From Sphaerospermopsis kisseleviana NIES-73 (lineage in GTDB: Bacteria; Cyanobacteriota; Cyanobacteriia; Cyanobacteriales; Nostocaceae), in assembly GCF_002368075.1 (NCBI RefSeq), contig NZ_AP018314.1, forward strand, positions 656,271 through 720,270: a stretch of DNA of 64,000 nt, in the 5' to 3' direction. Positions 24,688 to 34,550 of this stretch are shown in pieces. Both the position numbers and the translations under genes were made by a program. The notes beneath the pieces are model-generated. The model had not been told where the DNA came from, searched no databases, and saw nothing but the letters and a program-made list of their open reading frames with translations. Numbering within the stretch: position 1 is the stretch's first letter; each line of letters begins with the position of its first letter.

Positions 24688-26547
24688 TTGAAACTACACT
24701 ACTTATTGCCCGGTACTGTTGGAACAGTTCTTTTACTATCTTCCCCCACCTTAGCCGCCAAATTAGAATCTTGGCGATTTGATAAAAATCTCAACCGCCT
24801 AGAAATTAATACTTCTGGTGCTGTACAACCCCAAGCAAAACTAATTTTTAACCCCACACGCTTGGTAATTGATTTACCAAACACTCAATTTGGGCGATCG
24901 CAAACCCAAACCATAGGCGGAGCTATTAGAGCAGTACGGATTGGACAGCTTGATCCACAAACAACCCGCCTAGTTATAGAACTCACCCCCGGTTATACCG
25001 TCAACCCCCAAGAAGTTAAATTTGTCGGCATCAATCCCCGACGCTGGACAGTACAACTACCCAAGCCAGAAATTGAAGAACTACCGCCCACTGCTAGTAA
25101 TAATACATATAATTTAGCCACCATCGATTCCCAAAGTTCCCCAACTCAACCGGAATTTTCCACAGCAGCCAATATCACACTAGGAACTACTCAAATTCAG
25201 AGAGTACAAACAACAGGAGATGGGTTTTTTATTCGTACCAGTGGCGGTAATCCTCAGATTAAGGCCAATCGTAGCCTTGATCGCACCACCATATTTATGG
25301 ATATTGCCAACGCTACCCTATCACCAGAACTAACACAAAAAAATTTAGCCATCAATAAGCATGGTGTCAGCCGCATTGAATTTACCCAACTGCGAACCAC
25401 TCCCAGCAGTGTCCGCATGACATTACGGTTAGACAAAAATAGTCCCGACTGGGAAGTAATAAGCAGTAGTGCTGGCGGATTGGTTCTATTACCAACTAAA
25501 GGAGTTGTGCGCTTACCTCAAAGTATTAGTCCATCAACACCTGTTTCCACCCCTAACAAACCCATAGTTGCTAATAACTCCCCAGCCACTATCGAGTCTG
25601 TAGAATTAGCTGGTAATGGCACACAACTACTAATTAGAGCCGATCAAAATTTATCCGCTACTGGTGGCTGGGACAGAAGCTCTGGACTATATCGCATCAC
25701 CATCGAAAATGCTAAATTAGCTCCCAGAGTCCAAGGACCGTCCCTAGAAGCCAATAGCCCTGTCCTGAGAGTCAGGTTGCAACCCCAAGCCCCCAACACC
25801 GTAGTTATTTTTGTCCAACCAGCATCAGGAGTCAGAATTGGCGAACTCAACCAAGTCGGTAACGAACTTTTAGCTTTACAATTAGAAAGATATCGTCAAG
25901 TTAGACCCCCCATTAGCCTACCCCCCTTACCATCTCCCAACAGCGGGCAATTACCAGATCCAAATATCAAGAATCCCCAGCCACGTCCCCGCCCCTCCGT
26001 TCCCAAAGGCAAATTATTAGTGGTGATTGACCCTGGACATGGTGGTAAAGACCCCGGAGCAATTGGTATTGGTGGAACACGAGAGAAAGATATAATTTTA
26101 CCTATTAGCCTGAGAGTCGCAGAAGTTTTACAGCAAAACGGAGTACAAGTGTTATTAACAAGGGATTCTGATTATTTCGTCAGCCTCCCCGGACGAGTAC
26201 AAATGGCGGAAAGAGCTAACGCGGATGTATTTGTCAGCATTCACGCCAATTCAGTCGGTCTCAATCGTCCCGAAGTTAGTGGTTTAGAAACTTATTATTA
26301 TGACAGTGGCTTGGGCTTGGCTCGTGCCGTTCATAATAGAATTCTCCAAAGTGTCAATGTTAGAGACAGGAGAGTGCGAAAAGCTAGATTTTATGTCCTT
26401 AGAAAAATTTCTATGCCCTCAATTTTAGTAGAAACAGGTTATCTCACTGGTAGGGAAGATATTGCTAAACTGAGAAATCCAACTTATCAAAATCAAATGG
26501 CTGAGGCGATCGCTCAAGGTATTCTTCAGTACCTGAGACAAAGATAA
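24688..26547 (+). CDS. amiC1: N-acetylmuramoyl-L-alanine amidase with two AMIN domains (AmiC1)
   Basis: A 619-residue exported cell-wall amidase. It has a signal peptide (about 1-23, ending TLAAK), an AMIN domain (25-130), a second AMIN-like domain (about 295-405), a Pro-rich linker and a C-terminal Amidase_3 domain with DPGHGGKDPGA (zinc His), REKD (zinc Glu), SIHANS (zinc His) and VETGYLTG (catalytic Glu). In filamentous cyanobacteria AmiC enzymes pierce the septal wall so septal junctions can form. The start is TTG (TTGAAACTAC) with AGGAG eight bases before. It is first of a tandem pair. Confidence 0.93.
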   Translation: MKLHYLLPGTVGTVLLLSSPTLAAKLESWRFDKNLNRLEINTSGAVQPQAKLIFNPTRLVIDLPNTQFGRSQTQTIGGAIRAVRIGQLDPQTTRLVIELTPGYTVNPQEVKFVGINPRRWTVQLPKPEIEELPPTASNNTYNLATIDSQSSPTQPEFSTAANITLGTTQIQRVQTTGDGFFIRTSGGNPQIKANRSLDRTTIFMDIANATLSPELTQKNLAINKHGVSRIEFTQLRTTPSSVRMTLRLDKNSPDWEVISSSAGGLVLLPTKGVVRLPQSISPSTPVSTPNKPIVANNSPATIESVELAGNGTQLLIRADQNLSATGGWDRSSGLYRITIENAKLAPRVQGPSLEANSPVLRVRLQPQAPNTVVIFVQPASGVRIGELNQVGNELLALQLERYRQVRPPISLPPLPSPNSGQLPDPNIKNPQPRPRPSVPKGKLLVVIDPGHGGKDPGAIGIGGTREKDIILPISLRVAEVLQQNGVQVLLTRDSDYFVSLPGRVQMAERANADVFVSIHANSVGLNRPEVSGLETYYYDSGLGLARAVHNRILQSVNVRDRRVRKARFYVLRKISMPSILVETGYLTGREDIAKLRNPTYQNQMAEAIAQGILQYLRQR

Positions 26548-26574
26548 GTAATTTCTAATAATTCAGTAAGTCAG

Positions 26575-26608
26575 TAGAGACATTCCGGTGGAACGTCTTT
26601 CCGGTGGA
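26575..26608 (+). terminator. Imperfect hairpin between amiC1 and amiC2
   Basis: GACATTCC and GGAACGTC pair with one mismatch, and TTCCGGTGGAAC is repeated directly. It looks like a worn copy of the common GAGACGTTCC palindrome. It could attenuate read-through from amiC1. Confidence 0.4.
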
Positions 26609-26929
26609 ACTTTTCTACTCAGGAGAATTATCAAATCAAGAATTAAAAGATTCGAGAATTTCACAAAAATATCAAACATAATACTCAGAGTCTTACTTCT
26701 TCTGCATTCTCTATTCTCCTGTATTCGTTGAGCGTCGCTCGTTAGCTCTAAAATTGATTTGCCTGACGACAACATGGCACAATCAAAAACATAAGCTATA
26801 ATATTACGCCATTAACTGTGGTGTCTGGCTCCCAGTGCCAAGCGCCAGTGTGGACGGGAAAGGTGTGAGGATTTACAAGGATGTTGAAATATTTACGGAT
26901 TCCATGAATGCAAATCAGGAGTAAAAACT

Positions 26930-28819
26930 TTGAAACTACAGTGGTTAATACCCAGCACTGTTAGCACCATCTTCTTGCTATCATCGCCAGCTTCGGCAGC
27001 TAGACTAGAATCTTGGCGATTTGATACCAATCAAAACAGACTAGAAATCAACACATCTAGTCCTGTACAACCCCAAGCGCAACTCATTTTTAACCCTACT
27101 CGGTTAGTAATAGATTTACCAGGGACTAGCTTGGGTAGTCCCCAATTAACCCAACAAATAGGCGGAGCAATTCGCGCTATTCGCATTGGACAGTTTGATC
27201 AACAAACAACACGGGTAGTTGTAGAACTGAATCCTGGTTATACTATTGACCCCAACCTAGTCAAATTTACACCCTCTACTGGTAGTCGCTGGATTGTACA
27301 ATTACCAAATCTAGAAGCTGATGTAGTCCCTGTAACCGCTTCTGCCAATCAACCCCCAGGAGAAACACCAACACTCACCCCCAAAAATACTTACAATATG
27401 GTGACAACAACTGCTGTCAGCATACCTAACCAAGACATAGCCGCTAACACCAGTGGGGGGATAGTTCAAATTGAACATTTGCGAATTACAGGAGATGGTT
27501 TTTTTGTTGATACCAGTGGTGGTAATCCCCCCCCAAATATATTTAAAATTCAAGTTAATCGCAGCGAAGATAACCGCACTATAAATGTTGACATTGCTGG
27601 TGCAGCTTTATCACCAAATCTAGAAAAACGAGATTTGTTGATTAATCGCTATGGTGTCAAACGCATCCAACTTACCCAACTACCAAATAAACCACCTGCT
27701 GTCCGCATGATCTTACAGGTGGATAGTAACAGCCCCGACTGGCGGGTAACAACCGGCAGTAATGGTGATTTTATGGTACTACCTGATCGTCTTGCCGATC
27801 TGTCTAAAATTAAAGAAAATCAATCCCCTGTACAAAATGTCAACAATTCCCCAGCCACTATTGAGTCTGTGGAATTAGCGGCTAATGGTACACAATTACT
27901 CATTAGAGCCGATCAAACTATATCCGCTACCAGTGCTTGGGATAGAAGTTCTGGTTTATTTCGGATCACTATTCCTAATGCTAAATTAGCTGGTAAGGTA
28001 AAAGGACCTGCTTTTGATGCTAATAGTCCTGTGCTGAGGATACGCCTACAACCACAAGCGCCTAACAATGTAGTTGTCTTGGTTCAACCTGCATCCGGTA
28101 TACAAATCGGCGAACTTAACCAAGTGGGAGAGCAAATTATAGCTTTGCAATTACAAAACTCTCGGCAGCTACAACCGCCTATTACTCTACCTCCTTTACC
28201 TAGAAACCAAGGACAGCTACCAGACCCAGTTATCGAAAATCCTCAACCACAACCTCAGCCACGCTTCTCAGTTCCCAAAGGGAAAGTTATAGTAGTGATT
28301 GACCCCGGACATGGCGGTAAAGATTCGGGCGCTCCTGGTTTGGGCGGTTTGTTAGAAAAGGATGTCATTCTGCCCATTGGTAAGAGAGTGGCGCAAATTT
28401 TGCAGCAAAATGGCGTACAAGCTGTAATGACGCGAGATGCTGACTTTTTCGTAGAACTACAAGGAAGGGTAGATATAGCTAATAGGGTAAATGCGAATTT
28501 ATTTGTGAGTATTCACGCCAATTCAGTTGATAATCGTCCCGATGTCAATGGCTTAGAAGTATATTATTACGACAGTGGTTATGGTCTGGCGGAATCTGTT
28601 CGCAAGACTATTCTCCAAGATATTAGTACCATCAAAGATAGAGGCACACGTAAAGCCAGATTCTATGTACTTAGGAAAAATTCTATGCCAGCAATTTTAG
28701 TTGAAACAGGTTACATGACTGGTCGTGAGGACAATCCCCGTCTAGGATCTCCAGCATACCAAAATCGCATGGCTGATGCGATCGCTCGTGGTATCCTCAA
28801 TTACCTAAAGCAACGATGA
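26930..28819 (+). CDS. amiC2: N-acetylmuramoyl-L-alanine amidase with two AMIN domains (AmiC2)
   Basis: A 629-residue paralogue of the preceding gene with the same layout: signal peptide, AMIN, second AMIN-like region (about 300-415), Pro-rich linker, Amidase_3. Active-site motifs are DPGHGGKDSGA, LEKDVIL, SIHANSVDN and VETGYMTG. AmiC2 drills nanopores in the septal murein, needed for cell-cell exchange and heterocyst development. It also starts with TTG after AGGAG, with the same TTGAAACTAC context as amiC1, so the start region was kept after duplication. A roughly 380-bp gap and a hairpin separate the pair. Confidence 0.93.
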   Translation: MKLQWLIPSTVSTIFLLSSPASAARLESWRFDTNQNRLEINTSSPVQPQAQLIFNPTRLVIDLPGTSLGSPQLTQQIGGAIRAIRIGQFDQQTTRVVVELNPGYTIDPNLVKFTPSTGSRWIVQLPNLEADVVPVTASANQPPGETPTLTPKNTYNMVTTTAVSIPNQDIAANTSGGIVQIEHLRITGDGFFVDTSGGNPPPNIFKIQVNRSEDNRTINVDIAGAALSPNLEKRDLLINRYGVKRIQLTQLPNKPPAVRMILQVDSNSPDWRVTTGSNGDFMVLPDRLADLSKIKENQSPVQNVNNSPATIESVELAANGTQLLIRADQTISATSAWDRSSGLFRITIPNAKLAGKVKGPAFDANSPVLRIRLQPQAPNNVVVLVQPASGIQIGELNQVGEQIIALQLQNSRQLQPPITLPPLPRNQGQLPDPVIENPQPQPQPRFSVPKGKVIVVIDPGHGGKDSGAPGLGGLLEKDVILPIGKRVAQILQQNGVQAVMTRDADFFVELQGRVDIANRVNANLFVSIHANSVDNRPDVNGLEVYYYDSGYGLAESVRKTILQDISTIKDRGTRKARFYVLRKNSMPAILVETGYMTGREDNPRLGSPAYQNRMADAIARGILNYLKQR

Positions 28820-28962
28820 GGTAATTGGTGATTGGTGATTGGTGATTGGTGACTGGGTAAAATTATTCCCCATTCCCTATTCCCAATCATTAGTAGTCAA
28901 TAAGCAAATTGTCTGCTAAATTCTGTATTTTAAAATAGCAACATCTAAATCAATATTTGCCT

Positions 28963-29817
28963 GTGTTTTCATCTTCCATTTTTGAAGGTAATCTTGACAA
29001 TTTTTCGGAGCAGGAAGCTCAACGCTCTCCCATTGGGGTGTTTGACAGTGGTGTAGGTGGGCTGACGGTACTGCGACAAATCTATAAACAACTTCCCAAT
29101 GAATCAATTATTTATTTTGGGGATACTGCTCATCTTCCCTATGGTATTCGTTCACAAGCTGAAATTTTACAATATGTGAGGGCAATACTGAACTGGATGC
29201 AGCAGCAACGGGTGAAAATGGTGATTATGGCTTGTAACACTAGTTCTGCTTTAGCCCTAGAAAATGTCCGTCAAGAATTTAATCTTCCCATTATGGGAGT
29301 AGTCCTACCAGGAGCAAAGGCCGCAGTACAAATGGGTAAGCGAATAGGTGTTATTGCTACCCCTGCTACTGCTAAAAGCAATGCCTATCGTCAGGCAATG
29401 ATGGAAATTAAACCTGATGTCCAAGTCTGGCAAGTTAGTTGTCCAGAATTTGTCCCCCTGATTGAGCAAAATCGCATTCACGATCCTTATACTACTGAAG
29501 TTGCTAGTGCTTATCTTGAACCTTTACTTAAACAGGAAATTGATACTTTAATTTATGGCTGTACCCATTATCCACTTCTAGCACCTGTATTACGATCGCT
29601 CCTCCCTGCTCACGTCAAGTTAGTTGACCCTGCTGTTCATGTTGTTACAGCTTGCGCTCAAGACTTAGACTTATTAAACATCAGGAATAATCACCTACCA
29701 ATGCCTACTCGCTTTGCTGTCAGCGGTTGTCCCCAACAATTTGCTCAGTCTGGATTACAGTGGTTAGGCTATACCCCTCTCGTAGAAAAGATACACTTGA
29801 CTGATGCTACTGTCTGA
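28963..29817 (+). CDS. murI: Glutamate racemase
   Basis: About 284 residues. It makes D-glutamate for peptidoglycan. The catalytic Cys motifs are present: MACNTSSALA and YGCTHYPLL, with the opening IGVFDSGVGGLTVLR and a DTAHLPYG motif. The start is unclear: GTG 28963 is chosen because the peptide FSSSIFEGN fits homologues as I recall them; TTG 28957 is also in frame, and neither has a good ribosome site. It lies after the two AmiC genes, all three being cell-wall functions. GTGATTG heptamers lie in the gap before it. Confidence 0.93.
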   Translation: MFSSSIFEGNLDNFSEQEAQRSPIGVFDSGVGGLTVLRQIYKQLPNESIIYFGDTAHLPYGIRSQAEILQYVRAILNWMQQQRVKMVIMACNTSSALALENVRQEFNLPIMGVVLPGAKAAVQMGKRIGVIATPATAKSNAYRQAMMEIKPDVQVWQVSCPEFVPLIEQNRIHDPYTTEVASAYLEPLLKQEIDTLIYGCTHYPLLAPVLRSLLPAHVKLVDPAVHVVTACAQDLDLLNIRNNHLPMPTRFAVSGCPQQFAQSGLQWLGYTPLVEKIHLTDATV

Positions 29818-29898
29818 TTCATTTACGCTGAACACATCTGAACATTGATCAACAATCCTCGATATGTAACGATTGCATCAGGACAATGCTCATAAGTC

Positions 29899-30111
29899 GG
29901 GCTTGCTGAATAAACTCAAAACCTTAATAAATCAAGGGTTTCAGGTGGAAAATCAGGAAATCAGTGCAGGATTTTTCAGGGGTATACTCCTAAAAGCGTG
30001 CATTTTCCGGGTGAAATTTCAAAGAATTGGTTACTAACAGATCACCCAAACTCTTGCCTATTCCCTATTCCCTATTCCCTGCCTTAACGAAGAGACTTTT
30101 TCAGCAAACCC
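29899..30111. mobile_element. Diverged MITE of type A
   Basis: The ends GGGCTTGCTGAATAAA and TTTTTCAGCAAACCC are inverted repeats like those at 19043 and 51376, and internal words (CATTTTCCGG, GGTATAC, inverted) match. TAAGTC stands directly outside both ends, either a target duplication or chance. A CCCTATT heptamer array lies inside (30057-30079). Confidence 0.6.
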
Positions 30112-30310
30112 TAAGTCATTAATCATTAGTCATTTAATTTTAGATTTTAGATTTGTGTTAGCGAAGTCCAGGCATCGCTTATATTATTTTAGATCAATTG
30201 TTTTGTATTTCTTCTTTTTATAACCAGCTTGCTTGTGAATTAGGAATACCAAACAACTTTCATCCAAAATCCAAAATCCAAAATCTAAAATTTCATTGAC
30301 TATTGACTAC

Positions 30311-30586
30311 CTGCTATATAAAACCTAGACAAAGCTAGACTTTACTTTCTACTTCAACGGGAGCATGGGAGCAGTTATCCCTCAGTAGACTTGCACGCCT
30401 TAGCCAGACGCGATATTTCTCAAGTTAAGATCTACAAGAAAGAATACCGCTATCATTGCTTGGTTTTCGCGTTGGCAATAGTCTTAATTCAATACTTGAT
30501 ATCGTAGGATTATATATCAAGTGGGCGATTTTCTTAACTCACTTATGTCAATGCTTGTCAACATAAGTATAGTTTTGTCTATCAAA
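30311..30586 (+). mobile_element. 276-bp structured repeat element, copy 2 (diverged)
   Basis: Homologous to the copies at 4861 and 57634, with the same outer CTGCTATATAAAACC and 12-mer ends (30326 and 30570-30581). The CGGGAGCATGGGAGCAGTTA core and the ATTGC/GCAAT stem are conserved. Substitutions cluster outside the stems, and one pair in the last stem changes from A-T to G-C. It abuts the stop codon of the small gene at 30582-30761. Confidence 0.72.
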
Positions 30587-30761
30587 TAGTCAGCTTAGGA
30601 CTAGCTCTTTCCTGCTGGTGTTGCTCCTGAATAACCGCAGTCCCACTTTTAATAACACTATTTCTACCTGTTCGCTTTGCTAGTGCCAATAATAAGTAGA
30701 CTGTAAATAAATATCCAGCAGCTAAAATAAAGATCATCATAGGCATATTTCCATAAATCAT
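30582..30761 (-). CDS. Small membrane protein, 59 residues
   Basis: ATG at 30761, TGA at 30584-30582. The product is MIYGNMPMMIFILAAGYLFT followed by VYLLLALAKRTGRNSVIK and a polar tail ending RASPKLTI. It has one clear membrane helix (about 7-29) with positive residues following it, so the C-terminus should be cytoplasmic. The tail of the same protein is present as a remnant beside element copy 1, showing that the sequence has a history as a gene. No family recognised; a small photosynthetic or membrane-complex subunit is possible. Confidence 0.55.
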   Translation of the reverse strand: MIYGNMPMMIFILAAGYLFTVYLLLALAKRTGRNSVIKSGTAVIQEQHQQERASPKLTI

Positions 30762-31619
30762 TGTTCTACCAACTCAACTTTCAAAGGACTATAAAATTGC
30801 ATACACAAATAGTAGAACTTCAGCAAATCAAGCACATTCTTGATTGCTATAGTAGGCTATGCAAAGCCGACCAGTAGAGTTTTACTTCTCTCTGGTTAAA
30901 CAATTTATTATTTGATTAAGCTTTTCACATACCACACATCGAACAGCAGTTAATTTGCTACATAGCAACTTAAAACTGCGCTCCTCAGCAGTCTACCTAG
31001 TCTGCCTTATTCACCCTCACACCAATCAAGTAAGAGCTACACTTATGATCAACGTTAGCTGAGGATGTGTAGTGGCTTTCTTAAGAGAAAGCATATCATC
31101 TAACTCAATAGGATTGCTGCCGCACAGCAAATCGTTAGGAATCATTTCCTTCATTCTGTCGGCGACTTGTTATTTTAGACTCACAAATCCAATGAGTAAA
31201 ATCACCTATTGATGATTAACTGTTTTTTGGCAGTGAATATCTGAAAAATTTAAAATTCCTACACATTAGCGTAACACAACAGACCTGGATTTTCAGCTAC
31301 CTTCTGGACTAAATTTCAAATTTTCTCAATGTTGACAGACAAGTTTTGCTGAATTATCCTATCAAGGATAATTATAGTATGATTTTTGACAATTAAAATA
31401 TGTAAAAAATGCGTTTTACTGAATATTGCTTCATTCTCCTGTTTTCGCATCTTCCTTGACTCCTGGGCTTTTTTCCAGGATATAAGAGAAGCTACTTGTG
31501 CTGATCCGAAAAGTATGGTTTGGGATTCCTGGATGAAAACTTGGCGCTGGATATGGTTTATCTTAAAATGAGTAAAGGATATGTAAACTTTCGTAACCAA
31601 AGTCAGAGTCCGCCCATCC
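30762..31619. other. Unexplained gene-free stretch upstream of sds
   Basis: About 860 bp of normal complexity. A short minus-strand frame around 31025-31153 could encode 42 residues (KEMIPNDLLCGSNPIELDDM), with no ribosome site. Inverted words (GTGTAGTGGCTTTCTTAAG near GAAAGC; GCTGAGGATG against CTCCTCAGC) suggest RNA structure between about 30975 and 31105. No known RNA recognised. Confidence 0.35.
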
Positions 31620-32591
31620 ATGACCCCAGCCACCTCCCTGTTTACCCCTGTGGAAGCAGACCTGCAAATACTAGCAGATAACCTCACACAGCTAGTTGGA
31701 AACCGCCACCCCATCCTCTATGCAGCAGCCGAACATCTATTCGGTGCTGGGGGCAAGCGCATTAGGCCAGCCATTGTGCTGCTGATATCGCGGGCAACCA
31801 TGCTAGAACAAGACATTACGCCTCGTCATCGACGATTAGCAGAGATTACGGAAATGATCCACACAGCCAGCTTGGTACATGATGATGTAGTGGATGAGTC
31901 AAATGTACGCCGTGGCGTTCCTACGGTTCATAGCTTGTTTGGCAATCGTATTGCCGTACTGGCAGGAGATTTCCTCTTTGCTCAATCTTCCTGGTATTTG
32001 GCAAATCTGGATAATTTGGATGTAGTTAAACTGCTTTCAGAAGTAATCATGGATTTGGCCGCTGGGGAGATTCAACAAGGGCTAAATCGTTTTGATACTA
32101 ATCTTTCTACGGAAACTTACCTGAAAAAGAGCTATTACAAAACAGCCTCATTAATTGCTAACAGTTCTAAAGCTGCGGGAATATTGAGTAACGTTTCCCC
32201 AGAGACTGCTGAAAACTTGTATAACTACGGTAAGCATCTGGGTTTAGCCTTCCAAATAGTAGATGATATTCTAGATTTCACTGGTTCAACAGATACTTTG
32301 GGTAAACCAGCGGCATCGGATCTTAAAAGTGGTAATCTAACTGCACCAGTGTTATTTGCTCTAGAAGAACAACCTTGCCTGGAAGCGCTAATTGACAGAG
32401 AGTTTGCCCAAGAAGGGGATTTAGAGCAGGCACTGAAGCTGATTGCTGATAGCCAAGGCATACAACGGGCCAGAGAATTAGCCGCTCATCATGCCAAGGT
32501 ATCATCTGAACATATTGCCATCTTAGAACCCTCAGAATCACGGCAAGCATTAATCAGCATGACTGATTATGTATTAAGTCGGCTTTATTAG
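31620..32591 (+). CDS. sds: Solanesyl/polyprenyl diphosphate synthase
   Basis: A 323-residue trans-prenyltransferase. The first Asp-rich motif is LVHDDVVDES (D88 on), the second is IVDDILDFTG (about 215), with GGKRIRPAIVLL near residue 50. It extends isoprenoid chains for the side chain of plastoquinone. The residues before the first Asp motif are small, which fits long-chain products. The ATG at 31620 lacks a clear ribosome site. Position after murI matches Anabaena as I recall. Confidence 0.93.
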   Translation: MTPATSLFTPVEADLQILADNLTQLVGNRHPILYAAAEHLFGAGGKRIRPAIVLLISRATMLEQDITPRHRRLAEITEMIHTASLVHDDVVDESNVRRGVPTVHSLFGNRIAVLAGDFLFAQSSWYLANLDNLDVVKLLSEVIMDLAAGEIQQGLNRFDTNLSTETYLKKSYYKTASLIANSSKAAGILSNVSPETAENLYNYGKHLGLAFQIVDDILDFTGSTDTLGKPAASDLKSGNLTAPVLFALEEQPCLEALIDREFAQEGDLEQALKLIADSQGIQRARELAAHHAKVSSEHIAILEPSESRQALISMTDYVLSRLY

Positions 32592-32660
32592 GCATTTTGG
32601 ATTTGAGATTTTAGATTTTAGATTCTATCCAAAATCCAAAATCCAAAATCCAAAATTGAT

Positions 32661-33152
32661 TCAGGCGATATCTGGAGGTACTTGCTGACTAAGTATGTGT
32701 TCTTGCAGTTTCTGTTCAATCATCTTTTGCAGGTCAGTGCGCTCGACTTCCATAGCGTTGCTGGTTGTTCCAGGAGTCTCAAAAAAAACTATACTATCTA
32801 CTGGTTCTAATGCCACCAGTTGAAACAAAATATGAATTACAGGCATGGGTTTAGCCACTGCTTGAGGGCTGGTCCCAACAGATGAAACCAGGGAAACATC
32901 CTGTAATCTAGGAAAGGCGTAAACTACCCGCTTTTCCCCTATTGTTCCTTTTGGGGCTGCATTAGCCTTGTGCTTCAATGTAGTTAAAACCCAGCGTTCC
33001 TGCAAATTTTGGAGAATATAGTATTGAGAGTGTTGTAAATTTTGAGCGATCGCTCTCAAAACAGGCGCAATATTAGCCACAAGTTGTGGTGTCACACCAT
33101 CTTGGGGTGCATTATCAATTAACAGTTGAATTTGTGCTTCTAAATTTTTCAT
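32661..33152 (-). CDS. Conserved cyanobacterial hypothetical protein
   Basis: A 163-residue soluble protein: helical N-terminus (LEAQIQLLIDNAPQDGVTPQ), then a beta-rich section (YYILQNLQERWVLTTLKHKA ... RVVYAFPRLQDV), and a helical end. No catalytic motif or signal peptide. The sequence reads as conserved and well formed, and I believe homologues sit beside sds and hetZ in other Nostocales. Function unknown. It is transcribed against sds, with ATCCAAA heptamers in the gap, and divergently from hetZ. Confidence 0.7.
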   Translation of the reverse strand: MKNLEAQIQLLIDNAPQDGVTPQLVANIAPVLRAIAQNLQHSQYYILQNLQERWVLTTLKHKANAAPKGTIGEKRVVYAFPRLQDVSLVSSVGTSPQAVAKPMPVIHILFQLVALEPVDSIVFFETPGTTSNAMEVERTDLQKMIEQKLQEHILSQQVPPDIA

Positions 33153-33359
33153 GGCTTATAAATGGTTCTTGATTAATGTCCAAAATTATGAATGCGAGGG
33201 ACTGGGTTATTAACTGCTCCCCTGCCTCCTTCTTTGTCACCTGTCACTTGTCATCTGACAACCAATAACTGGTAGCTTATAAATAACATCTATCAAGCTA
33301 ACAGCCACGGCCTTACAGGTTGTGTTTAAGTATGTTAGGTTATTTTTAAAATTCCGACT

Positions 33360-34550
33360 ATGAATTGGCCCGCAACCGCAACTACTCAGGGAGATAAGTC
33401 TATCGGCGTAGAGGTTATCTTTCAATTTCTCTTGAAGGAACTACAGCAGTCAACAAAGGCGGCAGAAAAGAATTGTCGAGATGTAGCATTGCGAATTTCG
33501 GGCGAAGTCCTGCGGATTTGTAATGAAAGTAAACGCATTCAGGCTTCTGGAGAAATAGAAAGCTCTGCAATGACCCTCGCCCGATATCGGCTACAACAAT
33601 GTCTCCGCTATTATCAGCTAGGTTCTAATCGGGGTAGGGTAGAATTACACAGCACTTTGAGCGCCATCATTTATCGCTATATTAATCCTCCTCAAAAGCA
33701 ACTAAGCTATCAGGGGCGGTTGACTATCATAGAAGATTTTCTTCAAAGTTTTTATTTGGAGGCTTTGAATGCTTTCCGTAGGGAAAATCAACAACCATCC
33801 ACCTATCGTCCCCAAACCCTACTAGAATTAGCCGAATATATGGCATTTACCGAAAGGTATGCTAAACGCCGCATTCCCTTACCAGGCAGACAACAACAGT
33901 TAATTATTCTGCGAGCGCAAACCTTCTCACAACAGCAGCCTCCAGAGACGAGCGTGGATATTGAACAAGCTGCTGAAGGCAGTAGTGGCGAAACTGATGG
34001 TTCTTGGGAAGAACCAGCCATACAACAATTGCGTGCTGCTATGGCCATGCAAACTGAACCAGAACCAGATGAAGATACTTTGCGCTCCGTGGTGATTACG
34101 GAATTGATGAATTATTTAGAACAACGACAACAATCAGACTGTGCTGATTATTTCTCTCTCCGTCTCAAGGATTTATCAGCACAAGAGATCGAGTCAATTT
34201 TAGGTTTAACCCCACGTCAGCGTGACTACTTGCAGCAACGTTTTAAGTATCATTTAATTAGGTTTTCTCTCTTGCATCATTGGGAATTGGTGCATGAATG
34301 GTTAGATGTGTCTTTACCTACTAATTTAGGTTTAACACCCCACCAATGGCAACTGTACACAGGCAAATTAGATGATCAAGATCGGTCTTTATTAGATTTG
34401 AAGCAACAAGGAGAATCTGACGAAACCATTGCCAAAGCTTTAGGATTATCAATGGCACAACTAGAAAAACGGTGGTTTAAGATTTTGGAACAAGCCTGGG
34501 AAATTCGTAACTCAATTGTGTCCGGATCTAGTGCATCTACTCATGAATAG
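33360..34550 (+). CDS. hetZ: HetZ, heterocyst differentiation regulator
   Basis: A 396-residue protein matching HetZ in length and sequence character: N-terminal helical region (VEVIFQFLLKELQQSTKAAE), DVALRISGEVLRICNESKRI, a variable acidic middle (about 198-235), and a sigma-like or helix-turn-helix C-terminus with LGLTPRQRDYLQQRFKYHLI and TIAKALGLSMAQLEKRW. HetZ binds DNA and acts with HetR and HetP early in heterocyst commitment. It is followed by patU with an 8-base overlap, the arrangement in Nostoc. A candidate HetR-type site lies about 150 bp upstream. Confidence 0.92.
   Translation: MNWPATATTQGDKSIGVEVIFQFLLKELQQSTKAAEKNCRDVALRISGEVLRICNESKRIQASGEIESSAMTLARYRLQQCLRYYQLGSNRGRVELHSTLSAIIYRYINPPQKQLSYQGRLTIIEDFLQSFYLEALNAFRRENQQPSTYRPQTLLELAEYMAFTERYAKRRIPLPGRQQQLIILRAQTFSQQQPPETSVDIEQAAEGSSGETDGSWEEPAIQQLRAAMAMQTEPEPDEDTLRSVVITELMNYLEQRQQSDCADYFSLRLKDLSAQEIESILGLTPRQRDYLQQRFKYHLIRFSLLHHWELVHEWLDVSLPTNLGLTPHQWQLYTGKLDDQDRSLLDLKQQGESDETIAKALGLSMAQLEKRWFKILEQAWEIRNSIVSGSSASTHE

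Noticed and set aside
30960..31110. Known RNA such as Yfr1 or 6S
   Set aside because: A CCCTCACACC word recalls Yfr1, but the flanking structure and conserved motif do not match well enough.
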